Shown in pieces: positions 18,642-27,390 of a stretch of DNA of 64,000 nucleotides. Every line of letters starts with the position of its first letter. The stretch's first letter is position 1. The position numbers and the translations under genes were made by a program. The notes beneath the pieces were generated by a model that did not search any database, was not told the DNA's origin, and saw only the letters and a list, made by a program, of their open reading frames with translations. The DNA comes from a marine gamma proteobacterium HTCC2143. GTDB taxonomy: Bacteria; Pseudomonadota; Gammaproteobacteria; Pseudomonadales; Dasaniaceae. The DNA lies in contig AAVT01000002.1 of NCBI GenBank assembly GCA_000169075.1, positions 372,001-436,000 on the forward strand, read 5' to 3'.

Positions 18642-19748
18642 CTAGCCTCTCAAATCAGATTTAGGATTTTCGGTCGCAGTGGGGTCCCCATTTTTTGGTG
18701 GGCTAATCCGTCGCACAGTAACCCCTGGCCGCACGTTCAGTTGACCGCTAACAATAACTTGCTGTCCTGACTTCAACCCCGACAGAATTTCAACACCACC
18801 GGGCACACGATTTCCCATTGTTACTGGGGCGGAAATTGCTTTGAGCTGCCCGTCGAGCAGTTCGGCTACATAGATGATACTGCGTTTGCCAGTCTGGACA
18901 ATGGCCTGCTCGGGAACAACCATAGCGGAGCGTTCGGCCATGAAGAGCGTGACATTCATCAACATGCCCGGACGTAAATAAGACGATGTGTTATCAATTA
19001 ATGCGCGCCCCACAAAAGTCCGCGTAGCAACGTCAACACGGCTACCAATACTGACCAACGCTCCGGAAAAACTATCGCCTCGCCATGCTGGGCTGGTGCT
19101 TTCTACTCTTGCTCCGACTGCAATCTTCCCTAGATAGATTTCAGGAATAGAAAAGTCCAACTTCAATTGGCGTATATCGTCAAGTTCGGTGATGACCGTT
19201 CCCGGAGTCACCAGAGCACCTTCACTGACTTGTCGGAATCCCAGCAGACCATCAAATGGTGCGACGATTAGCCGATCGTTAATTCTTACCGAAATAACCT
19301 CTAGTCTAGCCTTGCTAGCCTTGACTTTAGCGGAGGCTACATCGCGCTCTTGAGCGGTCACAATTTTATTGCCGAGCTTATTTAGCCGCGCTAATTGCAA
19401 TTCTGCCTCGAGTAAATTCGCCTGGGTTTCCCCCAGGCCCGCTTGCTGCTCCGCATTAGTTAGCTCAATTAATACATCCCCCGCTTTGACATACTGGCCG
19501 TCTTCAAAATGTACGGCGGTAACCTGATCGGTGACCTTCGCAGTAATAGTGACCGACTCGTTACCTACCAAGGTGCCAACTGACTCAACCTGACTGGTAA
19601 GTATGGTCGGTTCTGCTGTCCAGACAATCACGTCAATCGGCGGTCGAATTTTGGCGCCTTCAGTTTTATTGACTTTAGAGTCGTTGTCGCAGCCGGCTAG
19701 TGAAAACACCAAAGAAAGAATGACCCATGGAAAAGAAAGTTTGCGCAA
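18642..19748 (-). CDS. RND periplasmic adaptor lipoprotein
   Basis: A 368-residue membrane fusion protein. The signal peptide ends in the lipobox LAGC (Cys near residue 20), so it should be a lipoprotein anchored by acyl chains. After about 25 linker residues come VESVGTLVGNESVTI (barrel-sandwich half), a coiled-coil hairpin near 100-150 (ETQANLLEAELQLARLNKL), then the second lipoyl half with APFDGLLGFRQVSEGALV and a beta-barrel domain. It is the first gene of the two-gene RND operon and ends 8 bases before the pump start. The divergent neighbour is nudC, 460 bases away. No TetR, MarR or two-component regulator is adjacent, which is unusual for such pumps. Confidence 0.9.
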   Translation of the reverse strand: MRKLSFPWVILSLVFSLAGCDNDSKVNKTEGAKIRPPIDVIVWTAEPTILTSQVESVGTLVGNESVTITAKVTDQVTAVHFEDGQYVKAGDVLIELTNAEQQAGLGETQANLLEAELQLARLNKLGNKIVTAQERDVASAKVKASKARLEVISVRINDRLIVAPFDGLLGFRQVSEGALVTPGTVITELDDIRQLKLDFSIPEIYLGKIAVGARVESTSPAWRGDSFSGALVSIGSRVDVATRTFVGRALIDNTSSYLRPGMLMNVTLFMAERSAMVVPEQAIVQTGKRSIIYVAELLDGQLKAISAPVTMGNRVPGGVEILSGLKSGQQVIVSGQLNVRPGVTVRRISPPKNGDPTATENPKSDLRG

Positions 19749-20209
19749 ACTAGAAGATCTCCAACAATTGCGAGGATTTTACAACAGAGCACCTAACGGG
19801 TGCCTGCGCTGATAGCAGTAGTATAAATCTGTTACATCGAAAAATCCGCTTTTGAAAGACACTATTGCCGAGCTTTCTCGCTGACTGATATCAGAAAGTC
19901 GATGGCAGGCTGAGAAAACATTAATTAAACCTCAACCGTTAGCCGTAGCCTACACCATACGGCTACCCACGGCGTATTATGTTTTTGTAATTCGCCTCCG
20001 CTTTGCTGAGGGGATTTGCGTAGTTAGGACCAATCACGCAGTTATTGGCCCCGGTTACTGCGCTAGAACCTAGCCTCTGCCCTCACTATCGGGACGATGG
20101 TGTTGTGGATTAATTGACGGTGGTTAGTGCTAGAATGCTGGATTGTCTAAGGCCACTGTTATGTTAGCAGCAGTTCCGTCGCAGTATACCCGCAGGAATA
20201 ATAATAATT
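19749..20209. other. Divergent promoter gap between RND adaptor and nudC
   Basis: No gene supported. Inverted repeats are visible: TAGCCGTA/TACGGCTA at 19940-19965 (8 bp, 10-base loop), and CTTTCT/AGAAAG at 19873-19898 enclosing CTGATATCAG. Either could be an operator or RNA hairpin. A TTGACG at 20114 and TAGAAT at 20131 are only 11 bases apart, too close for a sigma-70 promoter. Confidence 0.35.
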
Positions 20210-21124
20210 ATGAATCATACGTTTTCTGGCAATCCTCTAGATCGCGGCGACGCAATCCGTCGTGACGAGCAACTGGTCGAGGCCGCAGTCAATCATCCGG
20301 ATAGCTTGTTTCTAGGTTTTTATAATCTTGATATCTTGGTCGAGGACTTTAAAGGCTTACGCCTGGGATGGCTGAGTCAGAATGATATCGCCAACCTATT
20401 ACTTACACTACCGCCTATTTTGCTGGGAATACGCGACGGCATCGCCTGTTTTGCAATTGACTTGTCGAAGGTTGATGACAGCTTGGCTAAACTGGGCCTT
20501 GGTAGTCATTGGGCTTACCGCGATTGTCGCGCAGTGGCAATGGAATTAGAGAACCACGATACTGGAATAATCGCACAGGCTCGGGCTCAAATCAGTTGGC
20601 ATAGTAATCATCAATTTTGTAGTAAATGCGGCGATACCACGCAACAGCGCAAGGGTGGTCATGTTCGCCGCTGCGATAGCTGCAACGCTGATCACTTTCC
20701 AAGAACAGACCCGGTGGTTATTATGTTAATTGCGCATGATGATCACTGTTTGTTGGGCCAGGGCTTTGGTCCTATGGTCAAAATGAACATGTATTCAACC
20801 TTGGCAGGCTTTATTGATCAGGGTGAGTCGATCGAAGAAGCCGTTAGACGAGAAGTTAAAGAGGAGTCAGGTGTTGATGTCGGTGACGTGACGTATCATT
20901 CTTCGCAGCCTTGGCCCTTCCCGTCTTCGTTAATGATAGGCTGTCACGGCGAGGCAATTAGTACTGACATAACCATAGACCCAGTAGAAATGGCCGATGT
21001 TCGATGGTTTTCAAAAGCAGAAGTTGCGGATTCTCTGTACAGAAGAACTAAAGACTTATACCTTCCCGGCTCTATGGCTATCGCTCATCACTTGATTCGA
21101 TCATGGATAGAGAACAAGCACTGA
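20210..21124 (+). CDS. nudC: NADH pyrophosphatase / NAD-decapping hydrolase NudC
   Basis: NudC cleaves NAD(H) to NMN(H) and AMP and removes NAD caps from RNA. The 304-residue protein has an N-terminal beta domain, a zinc ribbon with FCSKC and RRCDSCN near residues 142-165, and the Nudix box GFIDQGESIEEAVRREVKEESG near 204-225, with the REVKEE catalytic core intact. The SQPWPFPSSLMIG element after the box is the NudC-specific motif that separates it from other Nudix enzymes. The start is supported by AGGA about 14 bases upstream. It is a single gene, divergent from the RND adaptor and convergent with the CoA-transferase. Confidence 0.95.
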   Translation: MNHTFSGNPLDRGDAIRRDEQLVEAAVNHPDSLFLGFYNLDILVEDFKGLRLGWLSQNDIANLLLTLPPILLGIRDGIACFAIDLSKVDDSLAKLGLGSHWAYRDCRAVAMELENHDTGIIAQARAQISWHSNHQFCSKCGDTTQQRKGGHVRRCDSCNADHFPRTDPVVIMLIAHDDHCLLGQGFGPMVKMNMYSTLAGFIDQGESIEEAVRREVKEESGVDVGDVTYHSSQPWPFPSSLMIGCHGEAISTDITIDPVEMADVRWFSKAEVADSLYRRTKDLYLPGSMAIAHHLIRSWIENKH

Positions 21125-21423
21125 AACAGTGACCTAATTCCGCCATCGTCACATAAGGCACTCTAAACTGTTGGATTTTCTCCGCGACAGTTGCGGGATA
21201 TGCTTCAGCTTTTGCAGCTAAGCTTTATTGCCGGCACGAATGACTATATCTTTGGTTTCCGTGACTGCAACCGTGATCGATCATGAAGGCTTGCGTGATA
21301 ACGAAAGGTTAACACATTACGTGATGGGCGCTCATTTCAAATCGTAGCGATGTCAGCCGCACCGCTTCGGACAGTACAATTATTGTGCGTTATTAGTCAT
21401 GGTAGTTGCCTTACGCGCTGTCG

Positions 21424-22608
21424 CTAATCCGCAATTACTCCCGCTGTTCGAAGCTCCTCGATCGTGTCGTGACTAATACCGATAGATGCCAATACCTCCA
21501 GTGTATGCTCGCCATGGCTCGGGCTAAGCGATCCGGGCCGTGCGCGCAGCCCCTGAAATTTTGCCGCCGGTAACATGACTCTCATTTTGCCCATTTTAGG
21601 GTGTTCAATGACGGTAAATGATTGCGTGGCAGCAAGCTGCGAATCATCAATAACTTCATCCGCCGTTAGGCACTTAGCACAGGGGACATCATTCTCTTCG
21701 AGGCGTTTTATCGCGTCGTCAGTGTCGAGCACCACAAATGCATCCGCTATGATCTGCTGATAGGCTGCTAAATTTGCGGTCACCGTATCGATACTATTGA
21801 ACCGGGGGTCAGCGATTAACGTGCCTTGACCCATAGCGCTAAAGAGACCACTACGCTGTTTCTGCGTTGCCGCTGAAACAGTTAGCGCACCATTAGCTGT
21901 TATTATCGGGTTGTACAGCTGATCCGCTAACAGTGGTTTCTGCTCTATATCATCATCTAGCAAGGTGTGATTCATGTAACCGTCTGGAAAAATAAAAGAC
22001 ATACTGGCGTCAAGCATAGAGATGTCAATATGCTGGCCCGTTCCGCAGCGTTCGCGTTGAAATAGCGCGGCGGTGGTCGCTTGGCTAGCGGTGTAGGCGG
22101 TTATTTTGTCGCACATTAGGGTCCGCATAAAGGTCGGGCTTTGCTGTCCTTGCAAGCTTGCAATCCCAGCTTTAGCTTGGATAACTGGATCGTAAGCCGG
22201 CGCATTCCGCATGGGACCCACGGTACCAAATCCCGAGATCGCGACGTACACAAGTCGCTTGTTAGTCGACCGCATTAGCTCGCTGCCAAAGCCAAGATTA
22301 TCCATTACATCCGGTCTGAAATTGTTGATCAGTACGTCTGCTTTCGCAACCAATTTTGCGACGATATCTCTGCCTTGGGCGGTCTTCAAATTAATGCGGA
22401 TAGATTGTTTGCCGCGATTACAGTTTGCGAACAGACCCGAGGAGCCACCCTTGCTGGTGCCGAAGTAGCGCAACGGATCGCCCATTTCAATGGGCTCAAC
22501 TTTAATCACGTCGGCACCCTGCTCCGCCATCATCATCGTAGCTAATGAGGCGGTAATCATGGTAGAAAATTCAATGACTTTGATTCCTTCCAGTGGTAAC
22601 GGTAGCAT
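21424..22608 (-). CDS. Class III CoA-transferase (CaiB/BaiF family)
   Basis: Family III enzymes move CoA between an acyl-CoA and a free carboxylate through an aspartyl-CoA anhydride. The 394-residue protein has the N-terminal PLEGIKVIEFSTMI, EQGADVIKVEPIEMGDPLRYFG, NRGKQSIRINLKTAQGR and VDVLINNFRPDV-type blocks; the catalytic Asp should be in ISMLDASMSF near residue 170. It is slightly shorter than the usual 400-430. AGGGATAGTCTT precedes the ATG and lies inside the end of the DUF1993 gene, only 4 bases away, so the two are translationally coupled. Alpha-methylacyl-CoA racemase is a related possibility. Substrate is unknown. Confidence 0.88.
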   Translation of the reverse strand: MLPLPLEGIKVIEFSTMITASLATMMMAEQGADVIKVEPIEMGDPLRYFGTSKGGSSGLFANCNRGKQSIRINLKTAQGRDIVAKLVAKADVLINNFRPDVMDNLGFGSELMRSTNKRLVYVAISGFGTVGPMRNAPAYDPVIQAKAGIASLQGQQSPTFMRTLMCDKITAYTASQATTAALFQRERCGTGQHIDISMLDASMSFIFPDGYMNHTLLDDDIEQKPLLADQLYNPIITANGALTVSAATQKQRSGLFSAMGQGTLIADPRFNSIDTVTANLAAYQQIIADAFVVLDTDDAIKRLEENDVPCAKCLTADEVIDDSQLAATQSFTVIEHPKMGKMRVMLPAAKFQGLRARPGSLSPSHGEHTLEVLASIGISHDTIEELRTAGVIAD

Positions 22609-22612
22609 AAGA

Positions 22613-23134
22613 CTATCCCTTAGTTCGCATCTGGCCGAGGAAATCGCGCTTACCCAGAGGTACGCCTTTCATGCGCAGAAGATCGTAGGTGGTTGCCGCG
22701 TGAAAGTAAAAGTTGGGTAAAGAAAACGTCAGCAAAAAATCTTCGGCAAGAAAATCAATTCCTTGGTCGCCAACAGTAAAACGGACATCGCGGCCTTCAA
22801 GTGCAGCAATTTCTTCGGGAGTGACTGTCTTAAGTTCTTCCAGAGCCTGTTTGACAAGCCCGCAGAGACCATTAAAGTCTGTCGCAGGTGACGGCGGTGG
22901 CGGACTGAAAGATCCTTTCTGTGCACCTCGAATGGCACCCAGTGCCTCATAAATAGTGGTCTTCACCTGAAATTCGAAGGGCAGCATATCGTCGTGCAGT
23001 CTGATACTTACCAGTTCGTCTAAGCAGTTTTTATCATCATTAAAGTGGTCCCTCGTTTTACTTAGAAAACCGTCGAGAGCACCGAGGATCTGCTGATAAG
23101 AGCCCACGGTCATGTCATAGAGTGAAACTGTCAC
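22613..23134 (-). CDS. DUF1993 domain protein
   Basis: A 173-residue protein starting at GTG with AAGGAATAGCTT upstream. SLYDMTVGSYQQILGALDGFLSK at the start, FQVKTTIYEALGAIRGA near residue 62 and DFLLTFSLPNFYFHAATTYDLLRMKGVPLGKRDFLG at the end (read as separate blocks) match the DUF1993 family. The pattern of long helices with an H in NFYFHAATTYDLLR resembles a DinB-like four-helix bundle, which in some members binds metal or thiols; that is inference. It is the middle gene of an SDR/DUF1993/CoA-transferase set, and the coupling to the CoA-transferase suggests a shared pathway. No activity is known. Confidence 0.82.
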   Translation of the reverse strand: MTVSLYDMTVGSYQQILGALDGFLSKTRDHFNDDKNCLDELVSIRLHDDMLPFEFQVKTTIYEALGAIRGAQKGSFSPPPPSPATDFNGLCGLVKQALEELKTVTPEEIAALEGRDVRFTVGDQGIDFLAEDFLLTFSLPNFYFHAATTYDLLRMKGVPLGKRDFLGQMRTKG

Positions 23135-23280
23135 AAGCTATTCCTTAATTCATGGCTCTCGCCAGTATTTCCAGTCACCAATATCATTGTTTGAGGATTA
23201 TTAAATTAGCGATGTGGTGAGGTGAGTAGACGCGCCGGATCTCATCCTTCGCGTCGGTGTAGAGTGGGAGAAAAACACGA

Positions 23281-24066
23281 CTAAAATACAGAATAACCAC
23301 CATCAATGACAAAAGAATCACCACTGTGAAAACTAGCAGCATTCGATGCGAGGTAGACCGCAACACCACCAAACTCCTCCGGTTTACCCCAGCGCCGCTC
23401 GATTGGCACTCGTGAGATGACTTTTCGTGTGAACACCTCAAACGATTGCGAGCCAGCCGTCATATCGGTCGCGATCCAGCCTGGCAGTACCGAGTTAGCC
23501 GTAATGCCATAGCGACCAAATTCAACGGCACAGGATTTCATCGCCGAAACGACCGCCCCTTTACTGGCGGCATAGTGTTGATTATGAGCTGCACCTTCGA
23601 TGGCGGCTAAGCTGGCGACGCCGATGAGAGATCCGCCCGGATCGCCCTGTTTGGCCCGCTCGACCATATAGCGAGCGCCCTCACGCAGGGTGTAGAGCAC
23701 ACCATTAATGTTAACGTCGAACACTTTGCGCATTTGATCGCCAGTCATATTCATGAACGAATCAACACGCATACCGATACCCGCGTTCGCTATTGCTTGA
23801 TCTATCCGCCCGAATTCTTCAAAGGTTTCCGCCATGGCTTGATTGACTGCATTTTCATCGGATACATCGACCACTTTTGCTTCAACTTTGGTTCCGTATG
23901 ATTGCAGTTTTTCCAATGCGGCGGCGTTTTTTACGGCATTGGTCCCCCATATGGAGACATTTGCTCCTGACTGAGCCAGCGCCTCGGCCATACCGAAGCC
24001 AATTCCGCCATTACCACCGGTAATGACAGAAACTTTACCCGTAAGATCAAATGGAGCATATGCCAC
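23281..24066 (-). CDS. Classical short-chain dehydrogenase/reductase
   Basis: A 261-residue classical SDR of the glucose/3-oxoacyl reductase type. TGxxxGIG is seen in VITGGNGGIGFGMAEALA (residues 14-30), NAG in AIANAGIGM, catalytic Ser in IGVASLAAIEGA, and Tyr/Lys in QHYAASKGAVVSAMKS. LPGWIATDMT and the C-terminal FVIDGGYSVF complete the family pattern. The start is a GTG at 24066 with AAGGAA upstream. It leads the minus-strand set with DUF1993 and the CoA-transferase, though 146 bases separate it from DUF1993. Acting on a hydroxyacyl-CoA or alcohol intermediate is a reasonable inference. Confidence 0.85.
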   Translation of the reverse strand: MAYAPFDLTGKVSVITGGNGGIGFGMAEALAQSGANVSIWGTNAVKNAAALEKLQSYGTKVEAKVVDVSDENAVNQAMAETFEEFGRIDQAIANAGIGMRVDSFMNMTGDQMRKVFDVNINGVLYTLREGARYMVERAKQGDPGGSLIGVASLAAIEGAAHNQHYAASKGAVVSAMKSCAVEFGRYGITANSVLPGWIATDMTAGSQSFEVFTRKVISRVPIERRWGKPEEFGGVAVYLASNAASFHSGDSFVIDGGYSVF

Positions 24067-24741
24067 GATGTCATTCCTTCTATTGTTATTAGTCGCAAAT
24101 CTTTCAGTGGCATTAATATAGCAATGCTCGCAGAAAAAAGTAAGTTAAGAGTTCCGCCAATCTGATGCGATAAAGCCCACAGTGTAGCGAGCTAAACCCG
24201 AGTCATCTCTACCTCGACTCTAATTAAGCAGGCCTTGCAGCGGGAATGTTCACAGGGGCTGTAGCGGGGAAAAATTGCAGTGAACCAATGCTTGGAGGCC
24301 TACGTGTCTGTTACCACTGTATGATGTGATAAATGGTTTGGTTGAACATTTTTTGGCGACTCGTGCCAGCGATAGTTTCTCTGGTTTGGAATAATCCGTA
24401 TACATTTCCGCGGGAATAAATAATACTCATGGCCTTGATTTTTGGCTCAGATCCAGGTTTGTGGTTCGATGATTGCAACATTACCGCGACCATAGCCTGT
24501 ATTTCGCTTAGGTCTAATGTTAGCTTCATTTGAACGGTGACTAGCAATTGCGCCATCAACCGGTGTAACAGAGCAAATCATCGGCAACTGCGAATGTATT
24601 CCAAGCCATTAGCAATAGGCAGCAACGAACAATTACTGTCAGATAAACAGTTAATCTGACACCCATGACCATTAAATAGTAGGCAAGGCGACCAATAAGC
24701 CATTCTTAACTTCAAGTGCCTACCGCAGCGAAGGAAACACT
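24067..24741. other. Divergent non-coding region between SDR and yghU
   Basis: No convincing gene. An 82-codon minus frame (24311-24559) has no ribosome-binding site and no recognisable motif. The region ends with a 25-bp palindrome described separately. Otherwise I see no strong promoter match or repeat. Confidence 0.4.
24637..24661. promoter_or_regulatory. 25-bp inverted repeat, candidate operator upstream of yghU
   Basis: TGTCAGAT at 24637-24644 and ATCTGACA at 24654-24661 form a perfect 8-bp inverted repeat with a 9-base spacer, centred about 93 bases before the yghU ATG. The size and spacing suit a dimeric regulator. No regulator gene is adjacent, so the partner is unknown. A hairpin in a 5' leader is the alternative. 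Confidence 0.45.
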
Positions 24742-25584
24742 ATGACTGACACATCAACTTATGTACCACCCAAAGTTTGGATATGGGAAGAGGGAAATGG
24801 CGGCAAGTTCGCGAATATCAACCGGCCGGTCGCTGGCGCCACACATGAAGAAGAGCTGCCTGTTGGACAGCACCCTTTGCAATTGTATTCTCTAGCTACG
24901 CCCAACGGCGTCAAAGTAACAATCATGCTTGAAGAACTACTGGCGCTAGGCAAAGTGGATGCGGAATATGATGCGTATACCATCAATATCAGCGAAGGCA
25001 AGCAGTTTGGCAGTGGTTTTGTGGCAGTAAATCCAAATTCTAAAATCCCTGCGCTACTTGATCAAAGCACGACGCCGCCAACGCGTATATTTGAGTCTGG
25101 TGCGATGTTGTTATACTTGGCCGAGAAATACGACGCCTTTTATCCAACGGATCTCTCTGAGCGAGCTGAATGTATGTCATGGTTATTTTGGCAGATGGGC
25201 AGCGCTCCTTATCTGGGTGGCGGTTTCGGTCATTTTTATGCCTACGCACCGGAGAAATTTGAGTACCCGATCAATCGTTTTGCCATGGAAGTGAAGCGGC
25301 AGTTAGATGTGCTCGACAAAAACCTAGCGGAACGGCGTTACTTGTGCGGCGACGACTACAATATTGCCGATATGGCGACGTATGCTTGGTACGGCATGAT
25401 CGTGCTCAATAACGGTTATGACGCGGCTGAATTCCTTGATGTGGCGTCTTACACCAACGTTATCCGCTGGGCCAAAGAAATTGAAGAACGTCCTGCGGTT
25501 AAACGAGGCCGTCGAGTCAATCGCGCCTGGGGACCCGAGGAAACAAGGGTGTTGGAACGACACGATGCGAGCGATATTTCGTAA
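24742..25584 (+). CDS. yghU: Glutathione S-transferase, YghU type disulfide-bond oxidoreductase
   Basis: A 280-residue cytosolic GST with very high similarity, by recall, to E. coli YghU across the whole length. Shared blocks are KVWIWEEGNGGKFANINRPVAG, LPVGQHPLQLYSLATPNG, NPNSKIPALLD, and the C-terminal RPAVKRGRRVNRAWGP...ERHDASD. YghU binds two glutathiones and reduces small disulfides; it also has organic-hydroperoxide activity. The thioredoxin-like N-domain spans about 45-135 and the helical C-domain about 140-255. GAAGGAAAC precedes the ATG. The acyl-CoA synthetase starts 44 bases after it, so the two are likely one transcript. A candidate operator lies upstream. Confidence 0.93.
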   Translation: MTDTSTYVPPKVWIWEEGNGGKFANINRPVAGATHEEELPVGQHPLQLYSLATPNGVKVTIMLEELLALGKVDAEYDAYTINISEGKQFGSGFVAVNPNSKIPALLDQSTTPPTRIFESGAMLLYLAEKYDAFYPTDLSERAECMSWLFWQMGSAPYLGGGFGHFYAYAPEKFEYPINRFAMEVKRQLDVLDKNLAERRYLCGDDYNIADMATYAWYGMIVLNNGYDAAEFLDVASYTNVIRWAKEIEERPAVKRGRRVNRAWGPEETRVLERHDASDIS

Positions 25585-25628
25585 ATTGTTCAACCCTCAG
25601 TTAAAGATGACCAACAAAGGACGAGGCA

Positions 25629-27296
25629 ATGCCAAACACTGCTGCGCTTGAAGACTTTAAGACACCCTTAGCAATGTTTTATCAGTGGGAATCTGAGCGG
25701 CCGGACGCCACATGGTTGAACATGTCCTGCCACGGCCGATGGCAATCATATACTTGGTCTGATGTTGGCGAGCAAAGCCGCAAAATAGCAGCGGCTTTGC
25801 AGGTGATGGGATTGCAGCCCGGTGACAAAATTGGTGTGTGCGCGGCTAATTCTCCGCACTGGGTCATGACAGATCTGGCCTGCATGATGGGTGGTTTTGT
25901 GTTGGTACCTATCTACGCCACGATGACATCGGATAAGATGATCTATGTTGCTGAGCACAGTGATATGGTCGCCCTCTTCACAGACGGTAGTCTGAATATA
26001 GCTTCTATGCGCGAAGCACTGCCTGCTGGATCGCCTATTATCGCGATCTCTGACAGCTGTGCATCGCTTTGCGATCGCAGCTGGTCGGATATTATCGCCA
26101 ATGAAACTCCTGTACAGGGCAGCCCTCGGCCTGCCGCCGATGCTTTGTGGACAATTGTCTATACGTCGGGTACTACAGGTATGCCAAAAGGTGTGATGCA
26201 TTCGCATTCGACGCTCCCGTACGCCGGATTTGGCTTGCCACCTATTGCGGGCTCAGACACAGAGTCCCGTTTGTTATCCTATTTACCCTTGGCGCATGCT
26301 GGAGAACGCGTGTTGGTCGAACTTCATGCTATCTATGCCGGTGCGTCAATATTTTTTAATGAAAATAAAGACTCTTTTGCGGCAGATATGAAGGCAGTAA
26401 GACCGACTTTTCTGTTTGCTGTGCCGCGTATCTGGGTCAACTTAAAAGCCGCGATCGTGAGCCGGCTTGGCAGTGGTGTGTGGCAGGGTTTACAGAATAA
26501 TCCAGAACATGCATTGCAAGCCGGCAAGCCACTGTTAGAGGCAATGGGACTGGATCAGTGTACCTTTGCATTCTCCGGTGCTGCGCCAATTTCCTCTAAA
26601 GATTTGCAAACTTGGCAGTCGCTGGGTCTGCCGCTGTATGAAGGTTTTGGCCAGTCTGAATGTATGTCGGGTACGATAAATACGGGGGCTAACAACCTGA
26701 TTGGCAGCGTGGGTAAAATTATCGACAAAGTCTCTGGTGATTTGAAAATTGCTGACGACGGTGAAATATTATTGCGGGCCCCTAGCGCTATGGTTGGTTA
26801 CTACAAAAACCCCGAAAAAACCGCAGAAACAGTGGTCGACGGCTGGGTGTTCACCGGTGATAAAGGGCACCTTGATGATGAAGGTTTCTTGCATATCACC
26901 GGTCGTGTGAAAGAGATTTTTAAGACCGCCAAGGGCAAATATGTCGCCCCCGCACCTGTAGAAAATAAATTCTCCGCATGCCCGCATGTAGAGCAGCTGT
27001 GTTTGGTCGGATCCGGGCTGCCACAAACCGTGCTACTGATTACCTTGACTGAGGCGTCGATGGGCCTCGGTAGAGAGGAAGTTACCGCTTCACTGGAGCA
27101 ATATCGACAGGAAGTTAATCATGGTATCGAAGCGCATGAGCGCATGAGTCATGTCATTGTGTGCTCTGAGGGCTGGAGTATTGAGAATCTATTGTTGACT
27201 CACACCTTAAAAATACTTCGAGACGATGTCGAAAAACGCCACCGTGCATCGATAGAGCGCTGTGAAGACGAAGTCATCGGCATTATCTGGGAATAA
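25629..27296 (+). CDS. AMP-forming acyl-CoA synthetase
   Basis: A 555-residue member of the adenylate-forming family that activates a carboxylic acid with ATP and loads it onto CoA. The P-loop-like A3 motif YTSGTTGMPKGVMHSH lies near residue 177, A5 YEGFGQSE near 338, A7/A8 VFTGDKGHLDDEGFLHITGRVKEIFKTAKGKYV (two blocks) near 412, and a final LTHTLKILRDDVEKRH that carries the A10 lysine. The spacing and the KTAKGKYVAPAPVE variant are those of the long-chain/bubblegum acyl-CoA synthetases. AAAGGACGAGGCA precedes the ATG. It pairs with yghU and faces a CoA-transferase operon, consistent with acid catabolism. Chain length cannot be read. Confidence 0.88.
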   Translation: MPNTAALEDFKTPLAMFYQWESERPDATWLNMSCHGRWQSYTWSDVGEQSRKIAAALQVMGLQPGDKIGVCAANSPHWVMTDLACMMGGFVLVPIYATMTSDKMIYVAEHSDMVALFTDGSLNIASMREALPAGSPIIAISDSCASLCDRSWSDIIANETPVQGSPRPAADALWTIVYTSGTTGMPKGVMHSHSTLPYAGFGLPPIAGSDTESRLLSYLPLAHAGERVLVELHAIYAGASIFFNENKDSFAADMKAVRPTFLFAVPRIWVNLKAAIVSRLGSGVWQGLQNNPEHALQAGKPLLEAMGLDQCTFAFSGAAPISSKDLQTWQSLGLPLYEGFGQSECMSGTINTGANNLIGSVGKIIDKVSGDLKIADDGEILLRAPSAMVGYYKNPEKTAETVVDGWVFTGDKGHLDDEGFLHITGRVKEIFKTAKGKYVAPAPVENKFSACPHVEQLCLVGSGLPQTVLLITLTEASMGLGREEVTASLEQYRQEVNHGIEAHERMSHVIVCSEGWSIENLLLTHTLKILRDDVEKRHRASIERCEDEVIGIIWE

Positions 27297-27390
27297 AGCT
27301 AGCTACCCATTCCTGACCGTCGGGCGCACGGTAAAAATTATATAAATATGCTATTAATCAAATAGATATACTTATTTTTTAAGGTAATTT

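Noticed and set aside
20108..20136. TTGACG and TAGAAT upstream of nudC as a sigma-70 promoter.
   Set aside because: The spacing of 11 bases is too short for -35/-10 elements.
23184..23441. Minus-strand 85-codon frame with a hydrophobic stretch overlapping the end of the SDR gene.
   Set aside because: Most of it is a different frame of the SDR, which has clear homology; the hydrophobic run comes from that overlap.
24311..24559. 82-codon minus-strand open frame in the gap between the SDR and yghU.
   Set aside because: No ribosome-binding site, no hydrophobic or motif pattern that I recognise, and a poor start codon context. Could be a relic but is not supported.
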